Positions 1 through 7,604 of a stretch of DNA of 11,519 nt are shown in pieces. Numbering within the stretch: the first letter of the stretch is position 1; every line of letters starts with the position of its first letter. The notes beneath the pieces were generated by a model that saw only the letters and a list, made by a program, of their open reading frames with translations, had not been told where the DNA came from and ran no database searches. Source of the DNA: Acanthamoeba lenticulata (Eukaryota > Discosea > Longamoebia > Acanthamoebidae). The stretch is taken from assembly GCA_002179805.1 (NCBI GenBank), contig NAVB01004181.1:1-11519 (forward strand), read 5' to 3'. The position numbers were made by a program, and so were the translations under genes.

Positions 1-25
1 ATGAAGACAACGAGGGAAACGATAC

Positions 26-728
26 TGATGTAACTGTCGGACGAGTCAAGGTGAAGGTCGAACGAGAAAGGCCGCGTTGGGTAGTTGGGGTCGATGTAGA
101 TGAAGATAAACCGCATGTGGTTAACGCCCATGCGCTGCATGTCAAGGCCCAAACGGTCCCGATACCGCTCAAGGTCTAGTGTGAGCGCATGCAGGTTCTG
201 GGCGTGCTCCTTCTGTCGCTCGACCAGCTGTCGCTCCTGGGCCGCAACCTTCTGCTGTTGTTTCTCCAGCTCTCGCCGTCGCACCTCAAGCTCTTGTGGA
301 AGGAGATTTTCTTTGTCCCTGAGCTTCTTGACCATGGTTTGTAATCGCTTCACTTCACGCTCCTCGTCGGCAAGCTCTGTATGACCATTTCTCTCAGCAC
401 CGGTTGGATGAGGAGTGAGCGGGCGGAAGGGAAGGCACCTTGACGCAGCCCAATTTCTGCGGCTTCAGCCGATTTGAGCTGTTGTTGAAGCGAAGACATT
501 TCGCCTGATGCGATCGGCATCTTATCCATTAGTTGATTGCTCACAATTTGGTTAAAAGGCAATTGGTGGCGCACCTGTATACTTTGAAGCCGCCACTTGG
601 TGCTTCTTTTTGATGTCCTCCACATTTCGCACTCGCTCCTGCATCCATTTCTGCAGTTCTTGTCGTGCCTTCTCCATCTCGTCCACCAGCTCCGAGTTAT
701 GCATGTTTTGCATCATGATTGCTGCCAT
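26..728 (-). CDS. SPC25: Kinetochore protein Spc25 (Ndc80 complex subunit), 3' part missing at window edge
   Basis: Spc25 pairs with Spc24 in the Ndc80 complex, which links microtubule-bound Ndc80-Nuf2 to the inner kinetochore. Three exons read on the minus strand: 728-575, 504-439 and 376-26, with introns of 70 and 62 nt. The reading stays open across both junctions and gives 190 residues. Residues 1-145 are charged and heptad-like, with many E, K, Q and L, as expected for the long coiled coil. From about residue 149 a globular domain begins: LGLDMQRM, then RFIFIYIDP (162-170) and RPFSFDLHL (175-183). This resembles the vertebrate Spc25 globular (RWD-like) domain, which has a FTNIDP-like strand followed by PF-F-L-L. 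A donor GTATCG follows at 25-20, so the last 30-50 residues lie outside the window. The start ATG at 728 is the first Met of the coiled coil, after a divergent promoter region. Identity rests on a recalled family pattern. A generic coiled-coil RWD kinetochore protein such as Spc24 is the main alternative, but the IDP/PF-F pattern favours Spc25. Confidence 0.8.
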
Positions 729-787
729 GTGTGTGCGATTCGGTGTGCCAGTTCGGCGTGCCGCCGGACGGTTGCGTGTTGCACACT

Positions 788-799
788 TTTGGCGCCAAA
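788..799. promoter_or_regulatory. E2F/DP-type palindromic site TTTGGCGCCAAA
   Basis: The sequence reads TTTGGCGCCAAA, a perfect 12-bp inverted repeat. Each half matches the E2F/DP consensus TTTSSCGC. It sits about 60 bp upstream of the SPC25 ATG and about 155 bp upstream of the kinase ATG. E2F/DP control of S-phase and mitotic genes is known in animals and plants. Use of the site here is inferred. Confidence 0.5.
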
Positions 800-861
800 T
801 CTTCGTGGGACCGTTACTGGCGAGAGTAAGAGGTCGACAAAAAGCCAAAACAGAAATTGCG

Positions 862-867
862 CAACGG
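862..867 (+). promoter_or_regulatory. Possible Myb-type site (CAACGG)
   Basis: CAACGG matches the YAACKG core bound by three-repeat Myb proteins. With its flanks it matches 9 of 11 positions of the plant mitosis-specific MSA element (YCYAACGGYYA). A 5-mer core such as AACGG is expected about 0.4 times in 225 bp counting both strands, so chance is a real explanation. It is listed because it lies between a mitotic gene and its neighbour, next to an E2F-type palindrome. Confidence 0.25.
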
Positions 868-953
868 CTGACGTGGCCGGAGGGCAGTGGGCAAACGAGC
901 AAGTCAACCTTTCGCTTGGCACCCAGAGACCGAACGAGCCTTAGCAGACAACA

Positions 954-2428
954 ATGGCGCAGTGGAAGGTCAATTTCGATGATTTGGACCTTGGGGAGCG
1001 CATCGGTAAGGGAAACTTTGGTGAAGTGTACAAGGGAACCTACCTGGGCACTGATGTTGCCATTAAGAAGCTTTTCTTCGTCGATGACGACTTCATGCAG
1101 AAGTACATTGAGCGGGAGATGGACACGCTCACGTGCGAACTCCACGCTTCTCCCTACTTTCTTCTTCTTGCCTTATGTTCATCATTTCGCTTTCCATCCT
1201 TGCAGGGGACTCTCCCACCCCAACATCGTCCAGCTGATGGGCCTCTGTATCGAGACGGATGACATGTACATTATTACTGAGTTCATCACTGGCGGAGATT
1301 TGCGGTCCAAGCTTAAGGACAAGTCAATTGACATGGACTGGAAGCTGCGCGTTGGTATCTTTCCCTTCTCCTTTCCCTTTTCTTCAATGTTGCTAATCTG
1401 TTCATGTACAGAGGTGTTGCGAGACATCGCCCTCGCGATGAACTACCTTCATTCCAAGAACATTATGCACAGGGACCTCAAGTCGCACAACCTGTTGGTA
1501 ACGTTGCCCTCTTTCCTAGAAGCTCATTGAATCCTCTCCATCTTCTTGCTCAATGGATCCCTCTTTCACTGTTACAGGTCGGCGAGAACTGGAAGGTCAA
1601 GGTGTGCGACTTTGGTCTCGCCCGCTCGGCTCCCAAGGAAGAGGAGGAAGGGCCCAACCACGTCATGACCATTGTCGGTACCAACGAATGGTTCGTGCCC
1701 CTTGTCCTTCCCCCCCTTGTCCCCTAGGGAGCCTCACTTTGTTGCTTTGATGTCGTAGGATGGCTCCTGAGGTGGCCATGGGTGAAAGCTATGACAAGTC
1801 TGCCGACGTGTTCTCCTTCGGCATGGTCATCTACGAGCTCATCACCCGCGACAAGCCTCCCATGCGCAAGCTCAAGGACTGCTACGCCTTCAACGGCGAT
1901 GAACACAAGGGTATGCAGCTCTTCCTAGCAATTCAATTGTATCATCGTCGCCGAACACGACCCTCATTCTTTCTTTATGGCGAAGGCAACATCCCGGCCG
2001 ACACGCCGCCGGATCTCTGGCAGCTCCTGCTCCAGTGCGCGGCGCGGGACCCGCAGGACAGGCCGGACTTCAAGCGGGTGGTCGATGCGCTCAAGAACAT
2101 CCTCGAGCATCTTCCGCTCAAGAGCGCGCGGGACGGCGAAAAGAAGAAGAAGAAGTCGACGAAGAAGACTACTGAGAAGACTGAGGATGGTGAAAAGAAG
2201 AAGAAAAAGAAGAAGGAGAAGGAGACCGATGCCGGCGAGGGCGAGGGCGAAAAGAAAAAGAAGAAGAAGAAGAAGACGACGACTGAAGAGGGCGGTGCTG
2301 CGGCCGAGGGTGAGAAGAAAAAGAAGAAGAAGAAGGACACCGAGGCTGGTGAGGGCGAGAAGAAGAAGAAAAAGAAGAAGGAGACCGAGGCCGGAGACAA
2401 GAAGAAGTCATCCAAGAAGACCGAGTAA
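954..2428 (+). CDS. TKL-family protein kinase with lysine-block C-terminal tail
   Basis: This kinase transfers phosphate from ATP to protein Ser, Thr or Tyr. Six exons give 373 residues: 954-1132, 1206-1354, 1412-1497, 1578-1690, 1759-1910 and 1986-2428. The introns are 73, 57, 80, 68 and 75 nt and the phases agree at every join. The domain fills residues 9 to about 270: glycine loop GKGNFG (18-23), VAIKK with the ATP-binding Lys38, a C-helix Glu, GLSHPNIVQLMG, HRDLKSHNLL with catalytic Asp131, DFG (149-151), and WMAPE (176-180) formed across an intron. HRDLKSHN, GTNEWMAPE and the absence of a receptor region point to a soluble TKL (Raf/DRK-like) kinase, a group expanded in Amoebozoa. All catalytic residues are present. 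Residues 277-373 form a tail of GEK(5-8) blocks. No partner domain indicates its pathway. The tail could direct nuclear, nucleolar or acidic-lipid binding, but that is inference. Confidence 0.9.
2132..2428 (+). repeat. Imperfect repeat array encoding GEK(5-8) blocks (kinase tail)
   Basis: The last 97 codons of the kinase consist of lysine runs of 5, 7, 8, 7 and 7 residues. Each run is preceded by D/E-G-E and separated by short acidic or Thr/Ala/Gly linkers such as ETDAG and DTEAGEG. The coding strand is almost all purine (AAG, GAA, GAG, AAA). Lys codons mix AAG and AAA, so the run is not a pure trinucleotide repeat. This suggests duplication of a unit of about 45-60 nt followed by drift, with length probably variable between strains. 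Confidence 0.8.
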
Positions 2429-3172
2429 AACCACCACTCGCCTTACACCGGCGGCGAATCGCGCGCTCTGAGCGATCCTCCTCCTCCTCCTCCTCTTCTT
2501 CCTTCTCCTGTCTTTGCTTCTTCTCGTCGACGTGCCTGCTGCGTCCTCCCCTCTCTCCTCTTCTTCTCTGTCACATCACCTCCCCTGTGCGCCGCGTTTC
2601 TCCCCTGTCTCCTCTACGTGGCCCTATTATTTATCCTCCACAGCCCCTGCCTCCCCGCCCTCGATCATGTATAAGTGCATCATACACCATTCTGTTCACA
2701 TTTCATCATCACTGTCTGCTGGTTTTGATGGCCGTGTAGCGTGAACAAGCACGTCGTCATCTGGTTACCAGTTGAAGTTGCCGCCGTGGGCCAGGTTACG
2801 TGTTCTGCGCAGCAAAACGAAGGCAAAGTGAGAAAAAGGCGCCAAGAGAAAGGAGACGCAGAAGACGAGAGGTGACGCTTGGGTCATTTCACTTGGCTTT
2901 CTTCGCCTTTCCGTATGGGATCTGCGTGGGATCGTGCCGGTGTTGAAAACCACCAACTCCTGTGCCGAACAGGCGCAGGTACAGCTTTCATCATTCACCA
3001 GTTGCGTGCAACAAGGAAGTGAAGCCAGCCTTGAACACCTGTTGCCAAAGTCTGTCCCCCAACCTCTTCACGTGCGTGCACTTACGACCTCCCCCTGAGA
3101 GCTCTGTCGTCTTCTCGAAGTGACTCAAGTTTTGGTCCCCTTCACCAGAACGAAGTTGATACAAGACACAGC
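2429..3172. other. Intergenic region: 3' UTR of the kinase and promoter side of the eIF4G-like gene
   Basis: There are 744 bp without a supportable gene. The left third is pyrimidine-rich, with an uninterrupted C/T tract at 2476-2509 and many further CTCC and TTCT stretches to about 2620. Short open frames exist, for example on the minus strand at 2765-2998, but they show no domain, no conserved composition and no splice partner. I found no AATAAA hexamer and no TATA box near 3173. It most likely holds a 3' UTR and the next promoter. Confidence 0.5.
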
Positions 3173-4925
3173 ATGTCAGGTCCAGCCGTTCCCCTGAGCG
3201 AGCATGCGGCCAGGGCCACCGCCTCCTTCGCCCGCCTCCTGGCCGAGGCGGAGGAAGGCGATGCTCTCGGAGAGGCCACCAGCCCTGGCGGCCACATTGA
3301 CGCAGCCATATCCCCCTCCCTTGACGACACCCTCCACAAGTGCGAACCTGCGCAGTCGGCTTCCGGCGACAGCCAACGCAGGGTCTACTCCCCTCCTTAC
3401 CTTCTCAAGTTCAAGGAGGTTCGTCCCCTCCCCCTCTCTTCTCTGCCTTGTCTTGTCACCCAAAGGTAACGCCTCTTCGTTCTTTCATCCTCTTCGTTCT
3501 TGGCTACAGCAATTCACAGAGGCTCCCAAGGGGCTTCCGCCGGGCCTCGCGTGTCTTACTGCAAATCTATCTCGGCCTGAACGCCAAAGCAAGGCGGCCG
3601 GTCGACCGAACGGCGATCGGCCGGCGTTCAGGCGTGGCGAATCCGCCCGGGACGTGGCCACGCTTCGGCTGCATCGCGGCCGGCGTGGTCCAGGCATGGA
3701 CTCGGCCCCCGCGCGGGCTGGCTCGCCCTTCTCGCCCCGGCCCAAGACCCCGGGCTCGCCTACGGTCCCGCGGTGGCACCGCCCGGAGAGCCAAGAAGGG
3801 CCTCGCGGGCGGACCTCGGCGCCCTCGACGCCGCAGCAGTGGAAACGAGCCGAGGAACCGTCCAAGGCCGCGGCTCACGTCGACGAAGGCGCCGAGGAGG
3901 ACTTTGACCCGAGCACCATGGAAGACAGAGGGAGCTGGCGGCGCGCCGAGGAGCGACCAGCCGCAGCCGCTCCGGCCGCCGCCGATGGCGCCAAGGTGTG
4001 GACGCCGCGCCGGAGGCAGGGCGGGATGAGCAAGGAGCAGGAGCTGCTCTCGCAAGTCAAGGGGATCCTTAACAAGCTGTCGGTCGAGAACTTCCATCAG
4101 CTGTGCGGCCAGCTGTTTGAGCTCGAAGTTCCCACACTCGACGTGCTCAAAGGGATCGTGGACATCATCTTTGACAAGGCCACGCTCGAGCCCACCTTCT
4201 GCTCGCTCTACGCGCAGCTCTGCGCCGACTGGGCCAACCGTGCGCCCAAGTTCCAGGAGCCGGGATCTGATCGCGACATGGTGCGACACTGTCTTCTCTC
4301 TTCGCTCTTTGAAGCTTGGAGACTTACGCATCTTGCTCGTCTTTGCAGACATTCCGGCGAGTTCTGCTGAACCGATGCCAAGTCATGTTCGAGGCCAAGA
4401 AGAAGCAGAAGCCAGAAGGCTCCGACGCTGCCGGCGAGGTGCAGGCAGCGGCTCCGGTCAAGCGTGTCCTGATCGGCAACGTGATCTTCATCGGCGAGCT
4501 CTACCGCAAGAAGCTCATCACGCCCAAGATTATCCACATCTGCCTCAGCACCCTCCTCGCCTCCGTTACCGGTACGGCCCTTGTGGGCCCGCGCTACATG
4601 AAGATGATCAATGAACTCACGCGACAACCACGGCCTGATGACAGACGCGGTGGCCGCACGCAAAAAGTCCAGCGCCAAGACGGACCAGCAGGTGCCCCTG
4701 GACGAGGACGTCGAGTGCCTGTGCAAGCTGTTCATCATCGTCGGGCGCGACCTGGACTTTTCGCTCGGGTCGGACAGCCGCAAGCGCATGGAGGAGTACT
4801 TCCGGGCCATGCGAGGCATCATGACCGACAAGTCTCTCCCGGCGCGCATCCGCTTCTTGGTGCAGGATGTCGTTGAGTTCAGGCAAGCCGGGTGGGCGCA
4901 CAAGACAGCCAGGTCGGGCAAGTGA
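3173..4925 (+). CDS. Short eIF4G-type translation initiation scaffold (eIF4E-binding motif plus MIF4G domain)
   Basis: eIF4G bridges the cap-binding protein eIF4E to eIF4A and the 43S complex. Four exons give 506 residues: 3173-3418, 3510-4280, 4349-4571 and 4645-4925, with introns of 91, 68 and 73 nt and consistent phases. YSPPYLL at 72-78 fits the eIF4E-binding consensus YxxxxL-hydrophobic. KFKEQFTEAPKGLPPG follows, like the stretch that follows this motif in animal eIF4G. Residues about 97-254 are disordered, rich in R, P, S and A, with SP/TP sites. The MIF4G domain runs from about 260 to 495: LLSQVKGILNKL, LKGIVDIIFDKA, FCSLYAQLC, RRVLLNRCQVMFE, GNVIFIGELYRKKLI, VECLCKLFIIVGRDLDF and RIRFLVQDVVEFRQAGW. 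The protein stops 9 residues later, so there is no MA3 or W2 domain, as in yeast eIF4G. The small size recalls plant eIFiso4G. The ATG at 3173 is the only Met before the eIF4E motif. Confidence 0.87.
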
Positions 4926-5041
4926 ATCCAGCGTCTTTACAAGCACCATGTACATAAATCGTCTTTTTTTGGTACCAAATAGAAAAAGCTTTTAAAAAGG
5001 AAGAAAAAAGAGAAAAATGACAAAACGATAGCAAGAAGCTG
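4926..5041. other. Short AT-rich spacer between the eIF4G-like and PPR genes
   Basis: These 116 bp are strikingly A/T-rich compared with the genes on both sides. They contain a run of T at 4964-4970, the palindrome GGTACC, and a TTTTAAAAAGG stretch near 4990 that could serve as a TATA-like element about 50 bp before the next ATG. The 3' end of the upstream transcript and the start of the downstream one must both lie here or overlap a gene. Confidence 0.45.
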
Positions 5042-7564
5042 ATGTGGAGGAGCAGCTTGGGCCGTACGGCCCTGCCGAGAACGTCTTTGTCCTCGCTGCT
5101 CGGGTTGAGCTCGAGCAAACCGCCAACACAAGGCAGCGCCCTGTGGAGGTGGCATTCCACCCGCACGCCCGTTCTGGGTCGTGGCTTCCTCCTGCACCGA
5201 CAACACCAGCCAATCACACGGTTTGGGTTATGCGTCCGGCACTGGAGCGGCTCGCCAACCGTGCGGGCTCGTCCGGGCAGGCAGGCGCCTGCCGCGGATG
5301 AGGACTCCGATTTCGAAGAATCGCGAGATGAAGCGGAAGCAACGGACGATGATGATGATGAGGAGTGGGACGAGGATGATGGCGAAGAGTTCTATGACGA
5401 GGACGATGAAGAAGCCTCCTCTAGCGACCAGCGACGGCGGGTGCCCGCCACCACGCGGGGGTCGCGCAACCCAGCAGCCGACGAGTGGTTGCCTCTGGGT
5501 ACTCTTCCTTCTTCCTCATCACAGACAGGTTCATCATCACCACAACTGACCTGGGCCTGTGCGAGTCGCAGACGAGTACCGGAAGCGCGAGCTCGAGCGC
5601 GAGCTCGCGTTGCTGCACGACCGCATGCTCGACAGCCAGCGCATCAACGCCGACCACCTGTCTCGACTGGCCCACCGGCGGTGCCTGTCCGTGAAGGACC
5701 CCGAAGACGGCCTCCTGCAGTACATCTGGGACCTGGCCAAAGTGGTACGTGAAGCGGCCTTTGTTGCAACCTTGACAATGCGACACATGTGTGTTCGTTT
5801 TGCTGATGTAATGATGCCAGGGGCACGGCCTCGGCTTGGTGAGCCCCGACGTGCTCGGAATGCTCATGGGCCGCTTCGCCGCCCACAACAGGATGGAGCT
5901 GGCCGAGGAGGCCTATGCCCATATCCTTCACGACCGCCAGCAGCGTGCTCTGTCCGACGTACGTTGTTTTTGTTTTTGTTTCCTCTTGCGGCATGCTAAG
6001 CAGCCAGGCCTGATTCATGTGTGCGTGCAGCCCAAGCTGCCGAGCATCAAGCAAAAGGACATGGAGCACCTGGTCCTGGGCTTGGCCCATGCGGGGGCGG
6101 TCGACCGCGCGCTGGCCCACCTGCACCAGCTCCAGGAGGCCGCGCCCGATGCCGCACCACCGGGGAGCTCCAGCGGCGCTGCCCTAAAGAACCGGCGGCC
6201 GGTCAGCCCCTCCACGTTTGCCGCCGTCATCCGCAGTCTGGCGCGGTGCGTCTCCCTCTCTCGTCCCTTCCCTCTGAGTCACACGTGAGCGCGCTGATGA
6301 TGGTGATGATCAACAGCCACAACGAGGTCGATCGAGCGCGCGAGGTACTGCACGTGATGGAGCAGCAGACGCCGCTCAACAACACCCATGCCATCAACAG
6401 GTACATTCTTCGCCAGCGCTTCTGCACTTGGTGGTTGTGATGATGGCAAAGGCTGACGGACAAACGCGGGCGCGGCTGAAACAGCTTGATGGCGGCCCGG
6501 AACGCGGTGGACGACCCGCGCGGCGCGCTGGCCCTCCTGGCGCGGCTCCGAACCTCGGAGGCCGCGGGCCCCCGGCCGGACGTGTCGACCTACGTGGAGG
6601 CCGTCGAGAGCCACCACCGGCTGGGCGAGGCCGAGCAGGCCCTCAGCCTCCTCGACGCCATCGCAGGGGCCGTCAAGGCCGAGCTCGCCTCATCATCGTC
6701 CAAGCGAGCGATGGTCGACAATAATGAAGACGATGAGGATGATGAAGAAGACGAGCAAGGCCGGCAGTCCCGACGAGGTCGCGAAGAGAGTGAAGAAGAG
6801 CGACAGCTGAACATGTGGAACCGCGCGCTGTTGCAGCTGGTCCGAAACGGTCGCGTGCAGGAGACCTTTGGCCTGTGGCGCCTCATGCGCGAGCGCGAGG
6901 GCCTCGAGCCCGACGCGCGCACAGCGTGCCTCCTCATCCGCGCCGCCGCACAGTCGCGCAACATGGCCCGCGCGCTCCAGGTCGTCGCCAACATGCGCAC
7001 CTTCCACGGCCTCCCGGTACGCATGCGTGCCCTCTGCGCATTGGCGCACGGCGACGCCTGGGACTGACTTGTCGTCGTTGTCGTTGGCCACGTCAGCTCG
7101 ACGTGCATTGCTGGAACGAGATCGTGGAGGGCTACGGGGTCGATGGGCAGCTCGACGCCATGTTCAAGAGCGTCCAGTGGATGTACGGCCACGACGGCCT
7201 GCGTCCGAACGAGGCGACGTGGAACATCGTGGAGCGCACCCTGCGGGCCAACGGCCTGTGGGACGATGCGCCGCATCAGCAGCAGGAGGAGAAAGAGAAT
7301 GAACGCTCGACTGAGACCGCAACTACGACGACGACGGCGGGGCTCGACAGCGCGGCATGGACGGCCAAGGTGCAGCGCTTGCGGGCGAGCATTGAGGACG
7401 ACCTGCGCAAGAAGGCGGAGGCGCGGAAGAAGGCGCTAGAACAGCACGCCAAGAAAAAGCAGAAGCAGAAGCAGAAACAAAAGAACAAGAGCGCCACCAA
7501 AGGCAAGCCAGGAAGCAACCCGCCAAAAAACAGCAACGGGACCAAGACGAAACGCAATAAATAA
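5042..7564 (+). CDS. Pentatricopeptide-repeat-like protein, probably mitochondrial
   Basis: Seven exons give 688 residues: 5042-5498, 5572-5744, 5821-5958, 6031-6245, 6317-6400, 6485-7016 and 7097-7564. The introns are 73, 76, 72, 71, 84 and 80 nt, and each has a CTRAY motif. Residues 1-85 lack D, and carry many R, S, L and W, as in a mitochondrial presequence. An acidic stretch follows (86 to about 133). From about residue 200, paired helices recur at 30-40 residue spacing with PPR-like signatures: LVLGLAHAGAVDRALAHL, FAAVIRSLARHNEVDRAREV, DVSTYVEAVESHHRLGEAEQ, WNRALLQLVRNGRVQETFGL, CLLIRAAAQSRNMARALQVV and WNEIVEGYGVDGQLDAMF. An acidic linker (436-463) splits the array. The tail (about 640-688) is rich in K and Q. 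PPR proteins bind organellar RNA one base per repeat, so a role in mitochondrial RNA processing or translation is inferred. Repeat number and exact borders are uncertain; a TPR-like fold is less likely. Confidence 0.78.
5338..5410 (+). repeat. GAT/GAC/GAA-rich tract encoding an acidic stretch
   Basis: The codons are almost all GAT, GAC, GAG and GAA and encode runs such as DDDDDEEWDEDDGEE inside exon 1 of the PPR-like gene. It is low-complexity coding sequence that follows the presumed mitochondrial presequence. Such tracts are slippage-prone, so length differences between strains or assemblies are likely. Confidence 0.6.
7556..7561 (+). terminator. AATAAA hexamer overlapping the PPR stop codon
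   Basis: AATAAATAAAAG spans the end of the PPR-like reading frame. The final codons are AAT AAA TAA, so a perfect AATAAA polyadenylation-type signal is made of the last Asn and Lys codons and abuts the stop. Only 40 bp remain before the next ATG, so the signal is well placed for a very short 3' UTR. Its function here is inferred. Confidence 0.5.
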
Positions 7565-7571
7565 AAGATTA

Positions 7572-7593
7572 TTTTAAATTTGTTTTAAATTTG
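7572..7593 (+). repeat. Tandem 11-bp repeat TTTTAAATTTG (two copies) in the 40-bp spacer
   Basis: Two perfect adjacent copies of TTTTAAATTTG occur at 7572-7582 and 7583-7593, followed by seven T at 7594-7600. They make up most of the gap between the PPR stop and the next start codon. The A/T content is extreme for this window, so the repeat may act as a core promoter element, a nucleosome-free linker or a cleavage-region U-rich signal. Confidence 0.7.
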
Positions 7594-7604
7594 TTTTTTT
7601 ATTC

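Larger units (their letters stand above)
729..953. promoter_or_regulatory. Divergent promoter region between SPC25 and the kinase gene
   Basis: These 225 bp separate two start codons that point away from each other, so both promoters and both 5' UTRs must fit here or overlap. I see no TATA box. The region holds a perfect 12-bp palindrome at 788-799, an 8-bp palindrome TTGCGCAA at 857-864, and a Myb-type core CAACGG at 862-867. The assignment as a shared promoter is inferred from gene orientation. Confidence 0.6.

Noticed and set aside
552..1145. Minus-strand frame of 197 codons spanning the divergent promoter and kinase exon 1
   Set aside because: Only its last part, from the ATG at 728, is the real first exon of SPC25. 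The upstream part is antisense to the kinase start and contains no conserved sequence.
2765..2998. Minus-strand frame of 77 codons in the 2429-3172 intergenic region
   Set aside because: It has no recognisable domain, no splice partner and mixed composition. Such lengths are expected by chance at this base composition.
3567..4352. Long minus-strand open frame of 261 codons opposite the eIF4G-like gene
   Set aside because: It is the mirror of GC3-rich coding sequence. It has no domain, and its composition is P/R/G-rich as expected for an antisense frame. The plus strand holds a recognisable MIF4G gene.
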